Part shown: one piece after another, positions 36,837-46,569 of the stretch
Numbering within the stretch: position 1 is the stretch's first letter
Layout of the letters: each line of letters begins with the position of its first letter
Assembly: GCA_013368445.1 (NCBI GenBank)
Contig: JAACJO010000047.1
Location: forward strand, 57,587 to 121,586
Length of the DNA stretch: 64,000 nt
Direction of reading: 5' to 3'
DNA from: Leucocoprinus leucothites
Taxonomy: Eukaryota; Basidiomycota; Agaricomycetes; Agaricales; Agaricaceae
Position numbers and translations under genes: made by a program
Notes under the pieces: model-generated
The model's input: only the letters and a program-made list of their open reading frames with translations
The model's database searches: none
What the model was told of the DNA's origin: nothing

Positions 36837-38337
36837 CCTTCTCTGTTAGCACAGAGCCGTTACTTTGCCCAGTAACCCAACAACATTGCAAACACTGTCG
36901 ATTTGGGTTATCACGGTTATCGCACAAGCTGTCCCAAAACTATTGTGCATAACAACGAAGAGAGGGTCGACACACATTGCCAACTAGTGGATTAGTTGAG
37001 GATCACTCTTATTGATCTGAGCGAATACCCACGCTCTTAAAACATTTGGAGGCTTGTGAGAGCTAAGGTCGTTGTACCTGAATCTCAAATAAGATACCAG
37101 ACCCGAGGGTAGATACTCGGAAGGGAGAAATTTGCCAGAAAAGTTTGGCATATCTCTGAAGAATACCAGACCCGAGGGTAAATACTCGGAAGACAGTTTA
37201 TCTGTTGAAAGTCTTAAGAGACTATAAATACACAGTCCTAGTGACTATAAGGTGAGTCCATAGCGACTATAAACTAATTTTCCAACCACGGCAGAATCAA
37301 ACTGCAAGTGTGATAATTGTCTTAAGGACAATTTACCATTTAAGACCATACCAGGTGTCTCTATAGGCACCCATAAACATAGTCCACAACGGACCCAGCA
37401 GAGTTTGCAAGACAAGTTGAAATCTTCGCAAGAAGAGAATTTCCAGAAGAATCCTACAGTACCTACTACAGTGAAACCCGAAGAACAAGGTTCTATAGAA
37501 GTAAAGGATCAGGAAGATTTTATTACATCAAAGAACACGAAGGGAAAGTTGCCTACGTTCCAATCAAGAAAGAACAAGAAGGAGTCCTTGAAGCTGAATA
37601 CGCAGCAGTTGGTCACAAGCAACTTCACAGAACTGTCAAACAACAAATTGAAAAAGGAGCTGGTCTTGAAGAACTTCAAGACGTTACCGAAGAACAGTAC
37701 ATTGAAGAAGCAAAAAGAAGACAAACTCCATTTCCAGAAACCCCTGCAGAATCTAGCAGGACCATCGAACCAGAACCAATCCTTGACATTACCCCAAGAA
37801 TTGAAGACACCTCACAAGACAATCATTCAGAGCCCAGAATTGACACTCCAAGTTCAGAAGAATCTGAATTTGACGAAGAAGACGAAGAAGAAGACGAAGA
37901 AGGAACAGATAGTGGAGAAAGAAGCCAAGAAGAATCTGAAGGAAATCGAACAGAAGAGGAAGCAGAAGCACTCGCAAGGGCAATCGATAATCTCAAACTT
38001 AAATCCCCAGAGAAACCCAGACTCGATAGACCCCCTTCTTACTCCTCGAGCCCAGCCTTTGGACATAGCCCAAGGTTCCTCAGTCCCATTACGAACCCTA
38101 TCCCCTTTAGCTTTACCAATTCCCCCACCGGTATTGCCAGTACCAGTACCTTACCAACAACCAATCCCAACATTACTACAGCCAGTACCACCATCACCGT
38201 ACCCACTAACACCCAAACAAAAGGGAAAGCAAAGGCAGTTGTCACCAACACAGGAGGTTCTTCAAACCGAAGAAGTCCCACACCACCACCACCAAATCCT
38301 CAAGGAGGACCACCAAGTCCCGGAGGTAATCCGCCTG

Positions 38338-38393
38338 GAGGACCAGGAGGACCAGGAGGACCAGGAGGACCAGGAGGACCAGGAGGAGGACCA
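38338..38393 (+). repeat. 9-bp GGAGGACCA tandem repeat
   Basis: About six units of GGACCAGGA encode a Gly-Gly-Pro repeat in the gag frame, just before the first ATG. Confidence 0.9.
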
Positions 38394-38426
38394 CCAAATC
38401 CTAATCCAAACCCCCCGCCAAACCCA

Positions 38427-39623
38427 ATGGCACAACCTCAAGCAGGATTCCAGCTTAAGTACCCAAAGCCCAACAGGTTTGATGGCAACCCAAGCTATTA
38501 CAGACCATGGATGGCCGAAGTCGAACTCTACTTCGACTCATATGGTGTCACAGATGACCAATCAAGAGTCAACTACACCCTTGGATTACTCGATGGAGCT
38601 GCCAAGTTATGGCAACAGGATTACAGACTTAGTCAAGCAACTGCAGCTACCCAAGCAGGATACACCCCACACACCTTCGATCAGTTCAAGAATGCGCTCG
38701 AACAGTCATTCGCTCCAACACAACAGAGCTTTGAGGCTGAAAGAGAGCTCCGCTATTATAGACAACGAAACAAATACATCGAAGAATACATCGCCAATTT
38801 TTCCGTCCTCGCCTCACGTGCAGGACTTACTGACAGCACTTCTCTCCGATCCTACTTCGCCGAAGGACTTGACAACGACGTCAGATTCGAAGCAATCCGA
38901 GCTGACCCCCAAACCCTTGCAGAATGGAAAACAGCTGCAAGACAAGCATACAAAGTTGTCCAAGAGCAAAAGAGATACCGCATTGGAAATTCTAATCCAG
39001 GATCTTCAAATAGATCAAGAAAGACCAAAAAGAATAGTAGACAACACGGATCCCAACCACGATATAATGACGTCTATAGTCAACCCCTATCTAGACCCAG
39101 ACGATCCGAGTGGGACATGGATATCGACAGAATATCAAGAGGAATATACCGATTATCAATCGAAGATGATCGGGAAGCAGACGACGGAGGTATATACGAA
39201 CTTGGCGCAGAGGATGATGATAATCCTGAAGAGGAGGAGAGTGAAGGAGAAGACATCAATCAAACGTACAATGAAGGACCAAGCAACACAGACAGAGATG
39301 TCTATGGGTCATTATACTCCCACATCATCAATAACGTTCTCACCGACGAACAAAGAATTGCACTCAAGAGAGGAGAATGCTTCTTCTGCCACAAGAAAGG
39401 ACATTTCGCTAAATCTTGTCCGGCAAGGAAGGTTTGGTTTAAGTCAAGAGGAAAGACAAACATGGGATCGAAGCAGACGCAGAAGTCCCAGTCCAAACCG
39501 AAACAAGGGAATCGTAGACCTTTCAAGCCTAAAAGGAAAGATCCAGACGCCATGGTTTACGAAATAGAACAAGCTAGTGATGAAGACGACCCGTTTCAAG
39601 AATACTCAAACGAAAATTTTTAA
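38427..39623 (+). CDS. Element A gag (capsid and zinc knuckle)
   Basis: From the first ATG this gives 398 aa starting M-A-Q-P-Q-A-G-F. Residues about 10-190 resemble the Ty3-type capsid (F-D-G-N-P-S-Y-Y-R-P-W-M, and F-D-Q-F-K-N-A-L-E-Q-S-F near 90-105). After a basic and acidic linker, a zinc knuckle CFFCHKKGHFAKSC (CX2CX4HX4C) lies near residue 318. Gag packages the element RNA. The stop at 39621 is preceded by the slippery heptamer AAATTTT and pol follows in the -1 frame. The open frame extends upstream to 37383. A second frame (37405-39567) is also open across this region but looks like a shadow. I chose 38427 because it is the first ATG in the transcript. Confidence 0.93.
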   Translation: MAQPQAGFQLKYPKPNRFDGNPSYYRPWMAEVELYFDSYGVTDDQSRVNYTLGLLDGAAKLWQQDYRLSQATAATQAGYTPHTFDQFKNALEQSFAPTQQSFEAERELRYYRQRNKYIEEYIANFSVLASRAGLTDSTSLRSYFAEGLDNDVRFEAIRADPQTLAEWKTAARQAYKVVQEQKRYRIGNSNPGSSNRSRKTKKNSRQHGSQPRYNDVYSQPLSRPRRSEWDMDIDRISRGIYRLSIEDDREADDGGIYELGAEDDDNPEEEESEGEDINQTYNEGPSNTDRDVYGSLYSHIINNVLTDEQRIALKRGECFFCHKKGHFAKSCPARKVWFKSRGKTNMGSKQTQKSQSKPKQGNRRPFKPKRKDPDAMVYEIEQASDEDDPFQEYSNENF

Positions 39624-42541
39624 GTACTCACGAAGATCAGATAGACATCATCGATCTTCAATCAAACAAAGGATTAACAGTACATGTACCAATATTGCTC
39701 CATACAACTAGAGCAAAACACAATCTACAAGCACTACTAGACTCAGGAGCTAGTGGAGAATTTATCGACCCACAACTAGTCGATACCTACAACTTGCCAA
39801 AATTCAAGATGAAAAAGGCAATCAAAATCCGTAACGCCGATGGAACACAAAACCTATCAGGAAGTTGTACTCACTATACAAAATTAAAAATAGAAGTGAA
39901 CAACAAAATTATGACGATCTCACCAAGAATAGTCAAACTTGGATCAAACCAACTATTCTTAGGAATCACATGGTTAAAGAGATTCAATCCCAACGTTGAT
40001 TGGCAGAAACTGTCATTACGTTGGCGAGATGAAAATTCTCATACAATCAAATTAACCAAAGCGAAAACGGATTCCATCAATCAGTTGTATTATGAAATCA
40101 ATGTGAAATCTAACACATCACAACAACTTCACAACTCGGCTACTAAACCTAAAAAGGAATCAGACCCTGTGAAAGCCGTACCTAAGAAATTTCATCAGTT
40201 TCTCAAAGTCTTCAACAAAGATGAATCTGAGAAATTACCACCTAGACGTCCTTGGGATCATAAAATCGAGACTATACCTGAATTTGAACCCAAACGAATG
40301 CCAGTTTATCACCTGACACCTCAGGAAAGAACTGAACTTGACAAGTTTATTTCCGAAAATCTACGAAAGGGATATATTCGGAAATCCAAATCACCAATGG
40401 CCTCTTCTTTCTTCTTTGTAGGAAAGAAAGGAGGAGACTTACGTCCATGCCAAGATTATCGATTCCTTAACAAGAATACAATAAAAAATGCTCACCCAAT
40501 ACCGAGCATATCACGAATCATGGATAAACTCAAAGGATCTAATTGGTTCACCAAGTTAGATGTCCGACTAGGATATAATAATGTCCGAATCCATGAAGGA
40601 CATGAATGGAAAGCGGCATTCCGCACTCCAAATGGGTTATATGAACCCACAGTCATGTTCTTTGGAATGACAAATTCCCCTGCTACTTTCCAATCCATGA
40701 TGGATCACATCTTTAAAGACCTTACTGAGAAAGGCGGGGTCATTATTTACATGGATGACATCCTTATCCATGCAAAAACAAAAGAACAACTCGAAAGACT
40801 TACTAAACAAGTCTTGAAGATTCTACAACAGAACGAGTTGTATTTAAAGACTGAGAAATGCGAATTCGAGAAGCAACGCCTAGAGTACCTCGGAGTTATC
40901 ATAACTCCTGACTCTATCGAGATGGACCCCATTAAACTTAAGGGAATACAGGATTGGCCTGTACCCAAGTCTGTCCGAAATATCCGACAATTCATTGGAT
41001 TCTGCAACTTCTATCGCAAATTCATTCACAACTTCTCAGCTATCGCACAACCACTTAACGCATTACTTCGCAAAACAACGAAATTCGAATGGAACTCAGA
41101 AGCACAGAAAAGTTTTGAGAAGCTCAAGGAACAATTCCTTAAGCAACCTATACTTCAAATAGTTGACGAATCAAAGCCATTCGAAATCGAATGTGATGCT
41201 TCCGCATTTGCTACTGGTGCAGTACTACTCCAAAGAGATTCAAATGGAGATAAGCACCCTGTGGCTTATTATTCACAAACCCTCAACCCTGCGGAACGAA
41301 ACTATCATGTGTCTGACCAAGAATTCCTTGCTATTATTAGAGCACTAAAGGAATGGCGACACTACCTTGAAGGATCAGCACACCCTATCATCATATGGTC
41401 TGATCACGAGAATCTCACCAGATGGCGAGAACCACAACAATTAAATCAAAGACAAGCTAGATGGATGCTATATATGACACGCTTCCATTACTCCATAAAG
41501 CACTTAGCTGGCAACAAAAATACTCTTGCTGATGCATTGAGTAGAAGACCAGACCTAGTCCCAGATGGAAAGGATAACGAAGATCTAGTTGCGATACCAT
41601 CAGAAAAATTCATTAACTTCCTTTCTGAGGAAATTAAAGAAGAAATTAAAAATAAACAAAAGAAGATCAACCCATCTGAAAGATTCACAGAAGATGATGG
41701 CATTTATAAATATCAGGGAAGACATGTGATACCTGAAGATGCCGAACTAAAAAGAAGACTTCTACAACGTGTACATGATCACGAGACATCAGGACACCCA
41801 GGAACAGCTGAAACGTTCCGTAAACTATCTAAATTAGTTTACTGGCCTGGAATGAACACATATGTTCAGAACTATGTGAAAGGATGCCCTATTTGTCAAC
41901 AGTACAAAATCAATCGTCTCGCCCTGGACGTACTAGTCGAACCTGCGACATATGTCACGGAATGGGTCATATCAAGACGCTTTGCCCGGGATATCATTGC
42001 ACCTGGTGCGACACTTTCGCCCCCGGCCATTTCACCAAGTATTGTTCCCGAAATCCTTATAAAGGAATTGCTCGACGGGATCTACCCCCAGTCGCCCTGG
42101 CAGCACTTTCGATTACCGAAGGAGTCGATGCCGCCAAGGCTCTTGCTCTGCAGTCCATCTCCGGATCTGCCAGAATACAGCCCCGACAGTCCGGTGTACC
42201 AACCGGCAATCACGACGCCCCCGTCACCGATGCCGTCGGACTTCGATCCGAACGACATAATCCAACATCCACGGCCGTTAACACCACCTCCCTCGGCCCA
42301 ACCTACAACCCTACTTTTACGCCGCGACGAGGTCGTAAACCTGCACCACGAGGAAGACAGTATGGTCGTCTCCAGACCTCAGTCCGTTCCTCCCATCCAA
42401 ACCATCAAGGACGCAGTCCGAACGGACGTCCCCATCACGGTCGAACTCCTCGCATCTATGAAGGAGAACGCCCCCTTACACCCCCATACGAAGATGGCAA
42501 TTACGAATCTCATTACGATGATGAGGCCAACTTCAACATAG
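39584..42541 (+). CDS. Element A pol (protease-RT-RNase H, integrase truncated)
   Basis: The frame is open from 39584 and is expected to be made as a Gag-Pol fusion. From 39695 it encodes: protease L-L-D-S-G-A-S-G-E-F; reverse transcriptase with K-L-D-V-R-L-G-Y-N-N-V-R and the catalytic Y-M-D-D at 40748-40759; RNase H with E-C-D-A-S-A-F-A-T-G, Q-E-F-L-A-I and I-W-S-D-H-E-N-L; and the integrase H2C2 finger (H-D-H-E-T-S-G-H ... C-P-I-C) near 41775-41900. The similarity ends around I-N-R (about 41915). The D-D-E catalytic core and C-terminal domain are absent and the remaining about 200 codons are read through unrelated sequence. RT and RNase H motifs are intact, so cDNA synthesis looks possible; self-encoded integration does not. 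Confidence 0.93.
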   Translation, partial: RRPVSRILKRKFLSTHEDQIDIIDLQSNKGLTVHVPILLHTTRAKHNLQALLDSGASGEFIDPQLVDTYNLPKFKMKKAIKIRNADGTQNLSGSCTHYTKLKIEVNNKIMTISPRIVKLGSNQLFLGITWLKRFNPNVDWQKLSLRWRDENSHTIKLTKAKTDSINQLYYEINVKSNTSQQLHNSATKPKKESDPVKAVPKKFHQFLKVFNKDESEKLPPRRPWDHKIETIPEFEPKRMPVYHLTPQERTELDKFISENLRKGYIRKSKSPMASSFFFVGKKGGDLRPCQDYRFLNKNTIKNAHPIPSISRIMDKLKGSNWFTKLDVRLGYNNVRIHEGHEWKAAFRTPNGLYEPTVMFFGMTNSPATFQSMMDHIFKDLTEKGGVIIYMDDILIHAKTKEQLERLTKQVLKILQQNELYLKTEKCEFEKQRLEYLGVIITPDSIEMDPIKLKGIQDWPVPKSVRNIRQFIGFCNFYRKFIHNFSAIAQPLNALLRKTTKFEWNSEAQKSFEKLKEQFLKQPILQIVDESKPFEIECDASAFATGAVLLQRDSNGDKHPVAYYSQTLNPAERNYHVSDQEFLAIIRALKEWRHYLEGSAHPIIIWSDHENLTRWREPQQLNQRQARWMLYMTRFHYSIKHLAGNKNTLADALSRRPDLVPDGKDNEDLVAIPSEKFINFLSEEIKEEIKNKQKKINPSERFTEDDGIYKYQGRHVIPEDAELKRRLLQRVHDHETSGHPGTAETFRKLSKLVYWPGMNTYVQNYVKGCPICQQYKINRLALDVLVEPATYVTEWVISRRFARDIIAPGATLSPPAISPSIVPEILIKELLDGIYPQSPWQHFRLPKESMPPRLLLCSPSPDLPEYSPDSPVYQPAITTPPSPMPSDFDPNDIIQHPRPLTPPPSAQPTTLLLRRDEVVNLHHEEDSMVVSRPQSVPPIQTIKDAVRTDVPITVELLASMKENAPLHPHTKMAITNLITMMRPTST
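39614..39620 (+). promoter_or_regulatory. -1 frameshift site, gag to pol (element A)
   Basis: In the gag frame the codons are GAA AAT TTT TAA. A AAT TTT fits the X XXY YYZ slippery pattern, lies directly before the gag stop, and a -1 shift enters the open pol frame (open from 39584). Confidence 0.8.
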
Positions 42542-42564
42542 ACGGTGAAGGTAATTTACCTTAG
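41884..42564 (+). CDS. Double zinc-knuckle ORF replacing the integrase core
   Basis: In frame 1 (pol is in frame 2) the region about 41915-42564 encodes 226 aa from the ATG at 41884. Two metal-binding motifs sit side by side: CDICHGMGHIKTLC (CX2CX4HX4C) and CTWCDTFAPGHFTKYC (CX2CX6HX4C). Then follow an Ala-rich stretch, an Arg/Gly/His-rich stretch (R-G-R-K-P-A-P-R-G-R-Q-Y-G-R) and an acidic tail. The base composition is visibly richer in CpG than the rest of pol. The motif order recalls a gag-like nucleic-acid-binding protein captured from elsewhere. How it would be translated is unclear: its ATG lies inside the pol frame. It ends 51 bp before the 3' LTR. Confidence 0.65.
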   Translation: MPYLSTVQNQSSRPGRTSRTCDICHGMGHIKTLCPGYHCTWCDTFAPGHFTKYCSRNPYKGIARRDLPPVALAALSITEGVDAAKALALQSISGSARIQPRQSGVPTGNHDAPVTDAVGLRSERHNPTSTAVNTTSLGPTYNPTFTPRRGRKPAPRGRQYGRLQTSVRSSHPNHQGRSPNGRPHHGRTPRIYEGERPLTPPYEDGNYESHYDDEANFNIDGEGNLP

Positions 42565-42601
42565 TGACTTAGATAGTTACTAAGATGTGGACATCTTAGC
42601 T

Positions 42602-42614
42602 AGGAAAGGGATAA
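42602..42614 (+). promoter_or_regulatory. Element A polypurine tract
   Basis: AGGAAAGGGATAA immediately before the 3' LTR is the likely plus-strand primer. Confidence 0.8.
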
Positions 42615-43277
42615 TGTTATGTATATTGATTATATCTAGCATTTGTTCCATCTATAATACGAAGTCGATATTAGCTTTACTTAAGTAATATCGCAATTAT
42701 GTTTCTTTATATTTGTTCTTGTATTTTCTCGTTTGTTTTGACTCATTTACTTTGCCTGGTTACGACTCGTTATGACTTGTTTAGTTTTGTTTGTATTTTG
42801 ATGACATGTGATTGTTAAATATAGCAGCGCTATATTTGGACTTATCTTGTGATCGATCAAATGATCAAAGAAGAACTTCTTTAGAAGAACTTCTAAAGCT
42901 TCTTTGACAGATTGCGTCTTATATAGTTTAATTAGCGTTAAGGAAGCTGTACGCTTCTCTTCTTTCATTAGAAGCCCTTAGCCCTATTTAATAATAGATA
43001 CCGACTTGTATCGTATATAAGTCGTCGACATCTACCAAGGAGAAACATCGTTTCTACTTGGTTAGGTGGAGACTCAATACGAGCCTTTATCTATACAAAG
43101 TCGAATTGAACTTAAGCTCTAAGATCTCAATTACTAAAGTCTTAAACTCTATAATCGCCGTATTATAACTCTGACTTAGTAAACGACTTTGTCGCTTACC
43201 GAGAAGGAGTCCCCTTTGATAAGATCAACTCGATACTTATCGCGCCAGCTTAGGACCGGGCCGGCGTCACTATAACA
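42615..43277 (+). repeat. Element A 3' LTR
   Basis: 663 bp, 660 of 663 bases identical to the 5' LTR, followed by the ATGAT duplication. Confidence 0.97.
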
Positions 43278-43405
43278 ATGATATTATTACTAAAATTATC
43301 AAGGATATGCCCCAGAAGAAACTGGACGAGTATATTGTGAAGGCGAACAAGTTCCATGATGAGAGTAAAAAGCCTCCGTTGAGGGAAGAGACTCTGCAGT
43401 TTGTT
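43278..43405 (+). pseudogene. Gene split by element A, 3' side
   Basis: Directly after the ATGAT duplication the frame from 36158 resumes and stays open to about 43410 (D-I-I-T-K-I-I-K-D-M-P-Q-K-K-L-D-E). Later exons may lie in 43430-44230 but are not clear. Confidence 0.5.
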
Positions 43406-46400
43406 TTATATTGATTCATTGGTTGCTCTCTGTCCTGATATCTTAACTCAGGTGGCAGAAGTACTTACCCATCACAGCCTCTATGTACTTGTGGAGACTT
43501 CTTGGGTGGAAGCACAAACAGTATGGCGATGCCATCATTTTTCTATCTACTGCTGTTTGTCAACCCTCTGGGAAGATCTCAACCAAGTGGTAAGTGGCTT
43601 TGCTAGCTTCTTTGAATATTGCTGAATCAGTTAATTTGCTAGTTACCTAATCTCAAATATTGGAAAGCATACTGATAACAAGGAAGACTTCTATAAAGTC
43701 TGGGATAATAATGGTCATGAACAGCTGGGGATTTTGGCCAAAGAATGGCTGCCACGTAAGTGTTTACCTCTTGTATTGATCCTTTCAGCTTCTCTGAACT
43801 TATGTTGAAGATCATGACAAGCAAGATGCCCCTCTTCTATCTCAGTCACTGAGTGGAAAATACTTTGTATACCCCTTTGATCCTGACACTGTGACTGCCA
43901 AGGAGATGAGGGCGGTACTTTCACAGTACATGACAAAAAATTGGGGTGCATGTCTATTAAACCTGTTTTATGCCACTAACACATTGTATTGTAGAGGCTT
44001 CAGGTCATGCTGGCTCTATTCCTTGGTCAACAATGGAGACTCCCAAGTCTCAAGCACCCTATTGTGTCAATCATAAAGCTCTCCACAAATACCCAAACCT
44101 GAATCCCAGTTCAATAAAATCAGAGAAGATTATCCCTCTTGCAGGTATCTTTTCTGCAAATCCCACCATTTCTCTTTTTGAAGGACCTTTGTACGTGCAT
44201 AGAAAATGTGAAACCATTACTTACTGATTATGCATCAGGAACTCTAACCTGACAAGCAGTCAAGATCAACCTATCATAAATCTACCTTCCGTGGCTGTCA
44301 CTCCAGATGACAGTGATACAGGAACCACCCAATATGGACCAGTGACTCCACTAGTTGCAGTGCTCAGCAATTACACTGATGGGTCTATCAAACCAGCAAT
44401 AACAGAGTGTAGAGAAGATCATATCACCAGTGTAAGTGATGGCCACACAGCTGGGTCAGCTACATTATCTCCTGACAAGATATCTCAACAAAGCTGGGAT
44501 CCCCAAACTGTGTCATCCTCACAAAGGACACCCTCCCTCCTGTCCAAAGCCCACTCTTCTGAGGGACCTCAGCATTCCCAAGCCCATCACTCACCCAAGG
44601 TCCAGTCACCTCTAGTAATCCATGCTGATTCTCCTCCAAAGACACCCTCTTCAACAAATGCTCAACAGCTGCTTTCAAAGACACCTTGAATGCCTAGTCC
44701 TAAACAGTGTCTTCTTGTGACAAGCCCCTGCATCTCTAGCCCTCTTCACTGGGTCCTTGCTGTTGGCAATCTGTCCCCCTCCCCCAAGAATGTGAAGTGT
44801 TTACTGTTGATCAGTTTTCATTTTATTAGTCTAATTAATGACATTTCCCCATACAGGGTGCATCTATGTGCCTTGCCCAAAGACCTCCAGCTGGCCCAGC
44901 TTTGAGATTAGTGCCTCTATCTCGGAGTGCTGATTGTTGGGGTGATGAATCAGCCGCCCAGAACAACCCTCCACTCTCTGGTCCCCTAGCTGACTGTGTT
45001 GCATCTGCACCACCAACACCAGTGGAAGCTACCACCCCCTTCAATGTGACACCACTGCTCACACTCAAAACTATGCCAAATGAAATTCAGACCAATATTT
45101 CAGTTCCGAAAAAGTGTAAAAGTTCACCCACTGAAAACAAGAGCAAGAAGTGAAAAATCTTCGCTGCCCCAGCCCTTACTCATCCTCATTCTGAGTGCAT
45201 GTCAAGGCCCCTACAACCAATTTCAGCCACGGTTCATAAAGGACAAGAGTCATCTAAAAGGTGTGTTGATTCGGCTGAATTGAAAACCTTTGTACTGAAT
45301 TGCATACCAGAAAACCTGGATATTATTACCAGGATAGCACTGGCGGTGTCGTTTTTGACTTGTCAGGTTTGTCTACTGCACAGCATGGGGTGGGTCAGAG
45401 TTGCTTGAAGGCTGTAAATGGGTCAACCAAGCCTGTTACAAAGAAAGTCCACTGCAAAATTTAACGCAAATGATTCACTTTCCATATTGTATACCATGTG
45501 CGCTTTTTCCACTTTATATATTGTAGAGATTAGACTCCCACTGATGTCACACCACTGCTATCAGCCACCCTCCCCTACTACTGACAATTTTTCCTTTCAA
45601 TGCTCACTCCCATTCATGACAGGCCTGTATTATGAGTAATTATTGTGTACAACCCTAGTACAAGGGCCCTACAATCAAATGCAGCTACTGCCTATGCCCT
45701 CTATCTCACTTCCTCTCTTTCCTTTCCTTCTCATTTCAAACCTTGGCTCTTATTTTTTCGTTACTATTTCCTTTGTCTCCCTCTGATACACTCTTTATAC
45801 TTGGCCTCAACACCACTGAGTTAGAGCTTATAATTCAACTGACTGAAGCTCATCCCTTAAATATTTGTTTTAGCAGTCATTCCACTTCTCATCTGACCAT
45901 TGCTCCTAAATGTCCATAGGTTACCACCTATGTTCCTCTTTTGCTTTCTTCCACCTTGTTCCTTTCTTTGATATAATAGTGTGGGTCCCAGTAACCATAT
46001 GAATATTTCTCTCTGCTTTGTTTCCCACCACTAGTATTTCCTAGATTTATCTTCTTACCCTCAACACCTATAATATCATCATGAAATCTACTTGTTTCTA
46101 CCCCTCTCCATCACCTCTGGCTTTTGTAGCTACTTGTAGGGATTTATGTATAGGATCTGCGATATTTGGAGGTTTTGGATTATACCATGCACTCAATCAA
46201 TATTTCCATCTTGCTTCCTTGTCCAGATTTTATCCGGATTTCCATCTAGTGGTACCTCATTGACTTGGCCAGATTGGCTTGAATTGAGATTAGGCATGAT
46301 AAATCTGGATTCTCTTCCATATGTCTCAATTGATCTACTTTAATACATTTTATATTTTATATGGCATTACTTGTATGAAGTGTCTTACTTCGATCTTCAC

Positions 46401-46569
46401 TACTGGTAAATCTGGATTTTGATTGATACACCTAGATATGGCAATACTACTACATACAATGTTAAATTGTTAAATTATAATCTGGATTTCATATGGCTAG
46501 ATTTTGGATTAATCTAATCCAGCCATATGAGTTTTTATGGTGGTGGATTCATCCAGATAACTGAGGTTC
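43406..46569. other. No confident gene; Ser/Thr/Pro-rich plus-strand ORFs
   Basis: Two plus-strand ORFs, 44291-44689 (132 aa, Ser/Thr/Pro-rich) and 44866-45153 (95 aa, basic C-terminus with K-K-C-K-S-S-P-T-E-N-K-S-K-K), could be late exons of the split gene. No domain is recognised. From 45660 to 46569 I see nothing. Confidence 0.35.

Larger units (their letters stand above)
36591..38426 (+). other. ATG-free transcript leader of element A (1836 nt)
   Basis: No ATG occurs in any frame between the inferred RNA start and the first ATG at 38427. The gag frame is open without a stop from 37383, giving 348 codons upstream of the ATG, with an acidic Glu-rich stretch and a Gly-Gly-Pro repeat. A good-context ACG (A at -3, G at +4) lies at 37389. 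Either scanning continues to 38427, or gag starts at a non-ATG codon and the upstream stretch is translated. Confidence 0.8.
36159..43277 (+). mobile_element. Element A: young Ty3-type retrotransposon lacking an integrase core
   Basis: The element has two 663-bp LTRs (TGTTAT...ATAACA) with only three differences, an ATGAT target duplication, a self-primer site, gag, protease, RT, RNase H and the integrase zinc finger, and a purine tract. Where the integrase catalytic core should be, about 650 bp of unrelated CpG-rich sequence encodes two zinc knuckles. High LTR identity and intact frames show recent mobilisation, so integrase was probably supplied in trans. Total length is 7119 bp. Confidence 0.97.

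Noticed and set aside
38338..38393. CRISPR-like regular repeat
   Set aside because: It is a short in-frame 9-bp tandem repeat without spacers; no CRISPR array is present and the DNA is fungal.
39302..39553. Minus-strand ORFs inside gag and pol of the elements
   Set aside because: They are antisense shadows without domain features; contrast with 57902-62191, where spliced models close over kilobases with no sense gene on the other strand.
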